A stretch of DNA of 11,798 bases from Gammaproteobacteria bacterium. Its GTDB lineage: Bacteria > Pseudomonadota > Gammaproteobacteria > Steroidobacterales > MnTg04. Under the pieces are notes generated by a model. That model saw only the letters and a list, made by a program, of their open reading frames with translations. It did no database searches and was not told where the DNA came from. The stretch's first letter is position 1, and every line of letters starts with the position of its first letter. Shown here piece by piece: positions 7,411-11,798 of this stretch. Both the position numbers and the translations under genes were made by a program. The stretch is from assembly GCA_027297845.1 (NCBI GenBank), contig JAPUHG010000153.1:1-11798 (forward strand). Direction: 5' to 3'.

Positions 7411-7913
7411 TGATGCTTACTTTCGCGAGCTTCACGGATCAGGTCGCAAGCCTCGCGTACCGCACCTTGTCCCCCATTGCCCTGGCTCTGCCATTTTGCG
7501 CAGGCAGACAGCAGCGGGTGTGCGTCGGCCACGCAAAGTGGCAAGGCGACCATATTCATGACCTCCAGGTCGGGAATATCGTCACCCATAAAAGCACACA
7601 GGTCGCTGCTCAGGCTTAATTCTTTTAGTAATTTATGCAAAGTGACTTGTTTGTCCCCGCATCCTTGAAAGACATATTCAACACCCAGTTCGTTCATGCG
7701 ACGGGTGACCGCGGCTGACTGCCGCCCGGAAATGACAGCCACCTGGCAACCGGAAGCCAATAGTTTTCTAATGCCATAGCCGTCGCGAACGTGAAATGCC
7801 TTGGTCTCATCTCCATTCGCTGAAAAATAAAGTCGTCCGTCGGTTAAAACACCATCGACATCGAGGATTAACAACTCGATGGATGCGGCCAGTTTTTCGA
7901 GGTCAGCGCTCAT
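7407..7913 (-). CDS. kdsC: 3-deoxy-D-manno-octulosonate 8-phosphate phosphatase KdsC
   Basis: This HAD-superfamily phosphatase hydrolyses Kdo 8-phosphate to Kdo. From the start I prefer it has 168 residues, with motif I LDVDGVLTDG (nucleophile Asp18, acid Asp20), motif II ISGR (Ser62), Lys88 and motif III MGDDIPDLEVM (Asp111, Asp112). There is no cap domain, as expected for KdsC, which works as a tetramer. I chose the ATG at 7913, giving MSADLEKLAASIELLILDVDG, because it falls four bases after the kdsD stop and matches family length. An upstream in-frame ATG at 7952 would overlap kdsD by 35 bases and add a cysteine-rich 13-residue extension unlike the family. The stop overlaps the GTG start of lptC. 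Confidence 0.96.
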   Translation of the reverse strand: MSADLEKLAASIELLILDVDGVLTDGRLYFSANGDETKAFHVRDGYGIRKLLASGCQVAVISGRQSAAVTRRMNELGVEYVFQGCGDKQVTLHKLLKELSLSSDLCAFMGDDIPDLEVMNMVALPLCVADAHPLLSACAKWQSQGNGGQGAVREACDLIREARESKHQ

Positions 7914-7917
7914 CGGC

Positions 7918-8898
7918 CTACATGATGCCGGCGCGCAGCAGGTCATGGACATTCAGCGCACCGATCACCTTGTCGTTCTCATCGACCACGATTAGCGCCG
8001 TTATCTTATGGGTATCCATCAGGTGGACTGCTTCCGCGGCCAGCATGTCCGGGCGTATCGTCTTGCCATTCTTTGTCATGACCTGTTCAACAAGGGTCGT
8101 GTGAATATCGACCGCGTTGTCGAGGCTGCGTCTCAGGTCGCCATCGGTAAACACGCCCGTAAGTTTCCCATCCTGACCGACGATCGCAGTCATGCCCAGG
8201 CCCTTACGGCTCATTTCCAACAGGCCCTCGCTCAAAGGCGTGCCGACGAGAACTTTTGGTATCAAATCGCCGGTATGCATCAAATCGTCGACATGCAGCA
8301 ACAAACGCCGGCCCAGGCTTCCACCCGGATGTGAACGCGCAAAGTCTTCTTCCGTAAAGCCCCTGGACTCCAGCAGCGCCACCGCCAGGGCATCACCCAT
8401 CGCCAGGGTCGCCGTGGTGCTCGCGGTCGGCGCCAGTTGTAGCGGGCAGGCTTCTTCAGCAACACTGACATCGAGGTTAACTTCGGCGGTCTTTGCCAGC
8501 GTCGAGTCGGGATTACCGGTCATCGCGATCATCGGTACGCCAAGTCTCTTGATGAGAGGCAGGATAGTAATAATCTCTTTGGTCTCGCCCGAATTCGAAA
8601 CGGCCAGCACCAGGTCTTCACCGGTGATCATGCCGAGATCGCCATGGCTGGCTTCACCGGAATGCACGAAGAACGCCGGGCTGCCGGTACTGGCCAGGGT
8701 CGCTGCGATCTTGCTGCCAATATGGCCGGACTTGCCCATTCCAGTCACCACGATTCGTCCGCGACAGTCCATGCAAAGCTGACAAGCTGTGGAAAACAAA
8801 TCGTCGATCCGGTCGGCCAGCGCAGTCACGGCTTGTGCTTCGGTGATCAGCACCGCGCGGGCCAGCGATTGCACTTTTTTCTTGTCTATAGTTGGCAT
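7918..8898 (-). CDS. kdsD: D-arabinose 5-phosphate isomerase KdsD
   Basis: The 326-residue enzyme interconverts ribulose 5-phosphate and arabinose 5-phosphate, the first step to Kdo. The SIS domain (about 35–185) contains GMGKSGHIGSKIAATLASTG (53–72), HSGEASHGDLGM and SNSGET. Four residues shown to matter in E. coli KdsD (Lys59, Glu111, Glu152, His193) fall with a constant shift of three on Lys56, Glu108, Glu149 and His190 here, so the active site looks intact. A pair of CBS domains follows (about 205–326, with VFTDGDLRR and a final IGALNVHDLLRAGIM). The protein is cytosolic and tetrameric in the family. It starts 30 bases after yrbG and ends four bases before kdsC, so it is likely co-transcribed with both. 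Confidence 0.97.
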   Translation of the reverse strand: MPTIDKKKVQSLARAVLITEAQAVTALADRIDDLFSTACQLCMDCRGRIVVTGMGKSGHIGSKIAATLASTGSPAFFVHSGEASHGDLGMITGEDLVLAVSNSGETKEIITILPLIKRLGVPMIAMTGNPDSTLAKTAEVNLDVSVAEEACPLQLAPTASTTATLAMGDALAVALLESRGFTEEDFARSHPGGSLGRRLLLHVDDLMHTGDLIPKVLVGTPLSEGLLEMSRKGLGMTAIVGQDGKLTGVFTDGDLRRSLDNAVDIHTTLVEQVMTKNGKTIRPDMLAAEAVHLMDTHKITALIVVDENDKVIGALNVHDLLRAGIM

Positions 8899-8928
8899 TT
8901 TTTTGTCCGAGTTGTCGTTTGCAACGGC

Positions 8929-9897
8929 CTAGCCTATCGCCCCGTTGATGACGAAAGCCTGGTAGGCAAGGAAGGATATCAACAACAAAAATCCTTCCGC
9001 CCTGAATACTCTGCCGCGACCACCAAAATTGTATGCGATGGCGAAAATAACCAGGGTCAGACCCACCATGACCGGTAAATGCAAGGTCAGCATACTGCGT
9101 GGGATATCGACCGGGGCGATGGTAGCGGCCACCCCGATCACGGCCAGCAGATTGAACATGTTCGAGCCGATAATGTTGCCAAATGCCAGGTCATGTTCTC
9201 CTTTCATCGCGGCGACGACAGAGACGGCAAGTTCCGGGAGGCTGGTGCCGATGGCAACCACAGTAAGCCCGATAATCATGTCCGAAACGCCCAGGGTATG
9301 GGCAAATTTGATCGCGCCCCAAACCAGCAGCTGCGCGCCGAACAGCAGAACCAGGAGGCCGAACAAAAACCAGCCTAGTGCTACCGGGGTGCTCATGTCC
9401 GAGCGAATCTCGGCCGCGTACTCGGCACCCATCGGGTCGCCGGCGGCCGATCGAAAACCGAGGCCGGCCATCCAATGCAGCAGCAGACCTAGCCCTAGCA
9501 ACAGCACGAAGCCATCGGTGCGACTGATAAAATTGTCCAGAAACAGCATGACGGTAAGCAGGGTAACGGCCAATAAAGCCGGGATTTCCCTGCGCAGGGT
9601 TTCGGACCGGATATTCATCGGCCGGGCCAGAGCGGTTGCGCCGAGGACCAGACCGATATTGGCGATGTTGGAGCCGATTGCATTACCAATAGCGAGGCCG
9701 GGGTTATCTCGAAGAGAGGCTATTGCCGATACCAGGATTTCCGGTACCGAGGTGGCAAAGCCAACGATCGTCAGACCGATCAGCAAAGGGGACACGCCAA
9801 AATTCCGCGCCATAGCCCCAGCACCGAGCACAAAGCGGTCGGCTCCCCAGACCAGCAGCACGAATCCGGCTAATATGGCGATAACGAGGTTTAGCAT
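8929..9897 (-). CDS. yrbG: CaCA-family Ca2+/Na+ exchanger-like membrane protein YrbG
   Basis: The 322-residue membrane protein has the internal duplication of the cation/Ca2+ exchanger superfamily. Repeat alpha-1 contains GFATSVPE (46–53) and GNAIGSN (71–77); alpha-2 contains AIGTSLPE (215–222) and GNIIGSN (240–246). The glutamates in these motifs are the ion ligands. About ten hydrophobic segments are visible, split by a hydrophilic loop near 147–170. The family exchanges Ca2+ for Na+ or H+ across the inner membrane; for E. coli YrbG the physiological substrate is not settled. An in-frame TAA stands directly before the ATG, so no longer protein is possible, yet no good ribosome site is present, only a weak AGACG. 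It is the first gene of the minus-strand run and borders the divergent spacer. Confidence 0.94.
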   Translation of the reverse strand: MLNLVIAILAGFVLLVWGADRFVLGAGAMARNFGVSPLLIGLTIVGFATSVPEILVSAIASLRDNPGLAIGNAIGSNIANIGLVLGATALARPMNIRSETLRREIPALLAVTLLTVMLFLDNFISRTDGFVLLLGLGLLLHWMAGLGFRSAAGDPMGAEYAAEIRSDMSTPVALGWFLFGLLVLLFGAQLLVWGAIKFAHTLGVSDMIIGLTVVAIGTSLPELAVSVVAAMKGEHDLAFGNIIGSNMFNLLAVIGVAATIAPVDIPRSMLTLHLPVMVGLTLVIFAIAYNFGGRGRVFRAEGFLLLISFLAYQAFVINGAIG

Positions 9898-9951
9898 TTA
9901 AAACGTCTATTTCATGCGCGAAAGCCAGCAATGATACACCGACACAGGTCA

Positions 9952-10001
9952 GGCAGGCACGAAAAATATGGCTTGGCCATTGGTACGCCTGCTTTTTTTT
10001 T
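9952..10001 (+). terminator. Terminator-like hairpin with T-run in the divergent spacer
   Basis: On the + strand GCAGGC (9953–9958) pairs with GCCTGC (9987–9992), which is followed at once by nine T residues (9993–10001). The loop contains a second small hairpin, ATGGC (9968–9972) with GCCAT (9976–9980). The outer stem can be extended by one G–U and one A–T pair. This is the shape of a Rho-independent terminator acting on + strand transcription, but no + strand gene lies immediately upstream, and the outer loop of 28 bases is long. It could end an antisense or small RNA or be a remnant of a lost gene. Confidence 0.35.
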
Positions 10002-10024
10002 CTATGAATAGATAAGCGCTTTCC

Positions 10025-10030
10025 TATAAT
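10025..10030 (+). promoter_or_regulatory. Candidate −10 element for ibaG–murA
   Basis: A perfect TATAAT stands about 75 bases upstream of the ibaG start, in the spacer between two divergent units where a promoter is required. No good −35 hexamer is found 16–18 bases upstream (the best options match TTGACA at about two positions), and there is no TGN extension. The call rests on position and the −10 match only. Confidence 0.4.
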
Positions 10031-10105
10031 ATCCGCTTCCCCATGCCGATTGTTACAACCATCAGGGCTTGAAGATCGGCAGCTTTAAGTCAAAAAAAGA
10101 GTGTC

Positions 10106-10351
10106 ATGCAGGCAAAACAAGTTGAAGAACTGATAATTGCCGGGCTTAGCAATGCCCGGGTTCAAGTTGAAAGTGGTGACGGCAGCCATTTCACGGCGCT
10201 GGTGATAGCGGCGGAATTCGATGGATTGGGTAAGATTCAAAGGCATCAGCTGGTCTATGGCACGCTTGGCGAACGGGTTGGCGGGGAGATACACGCGTTG
10301 TCAATCCGTGCCTTCAGCCCAGATGAATGGGAAGCGGCACAGGCGGGCTGA
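10106..10351 (+). CDS. ibaG: BolA-family protein IbaG (YrbA)
   Basis: The 81-residue protein matches the IbaG branch of BolA proteins: GDGSHFTALVIAAEFDGL (24–41), then RHQLVYGTLGERVGGEIHALSIRAFSPDEW. The family has a class II KH-like fold and works with monothiol glutaredoxins in binding or handing on [2Fe-2S] clusters; the histidine of the GDGSHF motif and the C-terminal one in EIHALS are the likely ligands. In E. coli ibaG is linked to acid stress. It lies one base upstream of murA and is surely co-transcribed with it, as in E. coli and Pseudomonas. In those genomes mlaFEDCB precedes ibaG; here it is missing and ibaG leads the unit. The ribosome site is weak (AAAGAG, seven bases or so from the ATG). 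Confidence 0.95.
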   Translation: MQAKQVEELIIAGLSNARVQVESGDGSHFTALVIAAEFDGLGKIQRHQLVYGTLGERVGGEIHALSIRAFSPDEWEAAQAG

Positions 10352-10352
10352 G

Positions 10353-11618
10353 ATGGAGGCGTTGCTGATCAATGGTGGCAAGCGACTGGAAGGTGAAGTT
10401 CGTATCTCCGGCGCAAAAAATGCCGCCTTGCCAATACTCGCGGCCACGCTGCTGGCGGACGAACCCGTTCGGCTGAGAAATATCCCCCACCTGAACGATG
10501 TGACGACCACTATCGAATTGCTGGGACGCCTGGGTGTCAGCGTCACGATAGATGAAAAAATGTCTGTCGAGGTCGACTCGACCACAATCACGCAATTCGA
10601 GGCGCCTTACGACCTGGTCAAAACCATGCGCGCGTCGATCCTGGTTCTCGGACCATTGCTGGCACGTCATGGCAGGGCCGATGTGTCGTTGCCCGGTGGC
10701 TGCGCCATCGGATCAAGACCGGTCAACCTCCACGTCGAAGGCCTGCGGGCAATGGGTGCCGAGGTCGAGATCGACAATGGCTATATTCGTGCCCGTTCGG
10801 AACAACTAAAGGGTGCGCGACTGGTCCTGGAGACTGTGACTGTCACCGGTACGGAAAACCTGGTGATGGCGGCGACGCTGGCCGAGGGACAGACCGTCAT
10901 CGAAAATGCTGCACGCGAGCCAGAGGTCGTGGATCTGATTGATTGTCTAAACCAGATGGGTGCCAGGATTGCCGGTGCCGGCACCGACACGTTGGTCATC
11001 GAAGGTGTCGAGCGTTTGCACGGTACCGATTATCGGGTACTGCCGGACCGGATCGAAGCGGGAACCTATCTGGTGGCCGGTGCGATTACCGGCGGTATTG
11101 TGCGGGTAAAGGATGTGCGGCCAGAGCACCTGGAGTCGATCCTCGCTAAATTGCGCGAGGCCGGTGCAACAGTAAACATAGGTGACGACTGGGTCGAAGT
11201 TGATATGCGGGATAGGGCGTTAAAAGCGGTCGGCCTGCGCACCGCGCCGTACCCGGCATTTCCAACCGATATGCAGGCGCAGTTTTCAGCGTTGAACGCG
11301 GTTGCCGAGGGAACCGGTACCATTACCGAGACCATTTTTGAAAATCGATTTATGCATGTGCTGGAGATGCAGCGCATGGGAGCGGACTTCCAGCTGGAGG
11401 TTCATACGGCGATTTCGCAGGGCGTGAAGAAATTAACCGGTGCGCCGGTCATGGCGACCGACCTGAGGGCGTCGGCGAGCCTGGTGCTTGCCGGTCTGGT
11501 TGCGGAGGGCGAGACCCGGGTGCAACGTATTTATCACATCGATCGCGGCTACGAACGCATCGAAGAAAAGTTACGCCTGATTGGCGCTGATATACGCAGG
11601 ATTAACGATAGCCAATAA
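10353..11618 (+). CDS. murA: UDP-N-acetylglucosamine 1-carboxyvinyltransferase MurA
   Basis: MurA transfers enolpyruvate from PEP to UDP-GlcNAc in the cytosol, the first committed step of peptidoglycan synthesis. The 421-residue protein has the EPSP-synthase-like two-domain fold, with conserved Lys22–Asn23 (ISGAKNAALPI), the catalytic loop LPGGCAIGSRPV containing Cys117 (Cys115 in E. coli, the fosfomycin target), and AYP-region motif YPAFPTDMQAQF that carries the catalytic Asp. The cysteine is kept, so natural fosfomycin resistance by Cys-to-Asp change is not expected. I chose the ATG at 10353, giving MEALLINGGKRLEGEV, because it fits family length and comes one base after the ibaG stop; an upstream in-frame ATG at 10221 lies inside ibaG and would add 44 unrelated residues. 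Downstream it converges on a protease gene after 21 bases. Confidence 0.98.
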   Translation: MEALLINGGKRLEGEVRISGAKNAALPILAATLLADEPVRLRNIPHLNDVTTTIELLGRLGVSVTIDEKMSVEVDSTTITQFEAPYDLVKTMRASILVLGPLLARHGRADVSLPGGCAIGSRPVNLHVEGLRAMGAEVEIDNGYIRARSEQLKGARLVLETVTVTGTENLVMAATLAEGQTVIENAAREPEVVDLIDCLNQMGARIAGAGTDTLVIEGVERLHGTDYRVLPDRIEAGTYLVAGAITGGIVRVKDVRPEHLESILAKLREAGATVNIGDDWVEVDMRDRALKAVGLRTAPYPAFPTDMQAQFSALNAVAEGTGTITETIFENRFMHVLEMQRMGADFQLEVHTAISQGVKKLTGAPVMATDLRASASLVLAGLVAEGETRVQRIYHIDRGYERIEEKLRLIGADIRRINDSQ

Positions 11619-11639
11619 CCGTCAATGGTATTGCCTGAG

Positions 11640-11798
11640 TCAGGGCAGAAGCGGTCGCTCCTCAATCCTGACCTGAATCTGGAAGCTGCGTCCGTCCCTG
11701 ATCCCGTCAATCATAACCAGAGTTCCCGGGCTTAGCCCGGCGACCAGATTGAGTGCCTCACGTGACGCCGTAATTTCGGCGCCGTCTATATGAGTAAT
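11640..11798 (-). CDS. C-terminal fragment of a DegS/AlgW-like PDZ serine protease (continues outside window)
   Basis: Read on the minus strand from the window edge, the frame is open for 52 codons and stops with TGA at 11640–11642. The peptide contains HIDGAEITASREALNLVAG, LSPGTLVMIDGIRDGR, and ends IQVRIEERPLLP. This matches the end of a PDZ domain as in DegS, AlgW and related HtrA proteases: a pattern of substrate-loop glycine, 'NGxxI' strand, a helix with Ala/Leu, and a final beta-strand followed by a proline-rich end. Because the protein ends soon after a single PDZ strand, I favour the DegS/AlgW class that starts the sigma-E envelope-stress cascade, but DegP/DegQ or a rarer PDZ protein cannot be excluded from 52 residues. 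In Pseudomonas algW lies a few genes from murA, which fits. Confidence 0.7.
   Translation of the reverse strand: MTHIDGAEITASREALNLVAGLSPGTLVMIDGIRDGRSFQIQVRIEERPLLP

Noticed and set aside
7914..7952. Longer KdsC start overlapping kdsD
   Set aside because: It would add MSMTCCAPASCRP, which is the out-of-frame reading of the conserved kdsD end and is unlike KdsC N termini.
9029..9901. Open frame of 290 codons on the + strand opposite yrbG
   Set aside because: It is rich in Ser, Pro, Arg and Thr with no recognisable fold and lies exactly opposite a clear membrane-protein gene; long antisense frames are common opposite GC-rich genes.
9981..9997. Possible sigma-54 promoter (TGGTACG as −24 element) before ibaG
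   Set aside because: The −24 half matches well, but the position where the −12 GC dinucleotide should be is TT within the T-run, so the essential −12 element is missing.
10140..10159. Hairpin CCGGGC/GCCCGG at the start of ibaG
   Set aside because: Six base pairs inside well-conserved coding sequence with an eight-base loop; no T-run or alternative structure points to regulation.
10221..10352. Longer MurA start inside ibaG
   Set aside because: The extra 44 residues are an out-of-frame reading of the conserved BolA domain; the ATG at 10353 matches MurA length and N terminus.
11632..11647. Imperfect palindrome TGCCTGA/TCAGGGCA after murA as a terminator
   Set aside because: The stem needs a bulge, leaves almost no loop, has no T-run on either strand and overlaps the stop codon of the facing gene.

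Overview
The window looks like a stretch of chromosome from a gammaproteobacterium with an LPS outer membrane. It carries the conserved block yrbG–kdsD–kdsC–lptC–lptA–lptB–rpoN–hpf–ptsN–rapZ on the minus strand, with ibaG (BolA family)–murA running divergently. This order matches Escherichia coli and Pseudomonas closely. Details that differ (mgtE instead of npr after rapZ, no mla genes between yrbG and ibaG, a degS/algW-like gene facing murA) suggest an environmental lineage away from the Enterobacterales; this placement is inferred from gene order and I cannot name a genus. No tRNA, rRNA, CRISPR array, insertion sequence or phage gene is visible, and no gap between genes exceeds about 210 bases.

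Layout. Positions 1–891 (+) hold the C-terminal part of a patatin-like phospholipase, whose last 36 bases overlap tail to tail with mgtE (856–2211, –). Positions 2336–9897 (–) form a tight run, read from right to left: yrbG (CaCA exchanger), kdsD and kdsC (Kdo synthesis), lptC, lptA and lptB (LPS export), rpoN (sigma-54), hpf (ribosome hibernation), ptsN (EIIA-Ntr) and rapZ. Gaps inside the run are 35 bases or fewer and several genes overlap, so it probably acts as one or a few linked transcription units. A 208-base divergent spacer (9898–10105) holds a perfect TATAAT hexamer and, on the + strand, a hairpin followed by nine T residues. Next come ibaG (10106–10351) and murA (10353–11618), one base apart. 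The window ends with the last 52 codons of a DegS/AlgW-like periplasmic protease on the minus strand.

How the genes work together. KdsD makes arabinose 5-phosphate and KdsC removes the phosphate from Kdo 8-phosphate, giving the core sugar Kdo. LptA, LptB and LptC supply the ATPase, the inner-membrane single-span protein and the periplasmic bridge that carry finished LPS outward. MurA commits UDP-GlcNAc to peptidoglycan. RapZ (in E. coli a controller of GlmS and so of UDP-GlcNAc supply), PtsN and RpoN add nitrogen/carbon and envelope-precursor control. MgtE and YrbG are divalent-cation transporters at the two ends of the minus-strand run.

I found no convincing undescribed system. The points most worth a second look are the missing mla cassette, the terminator-like hairpin in the divergent spacer, the RapZ tail lacking the basic cluster known from E. 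coli with no npr beside it, and the convergent coding overlap between the phospholipase and mgtE.
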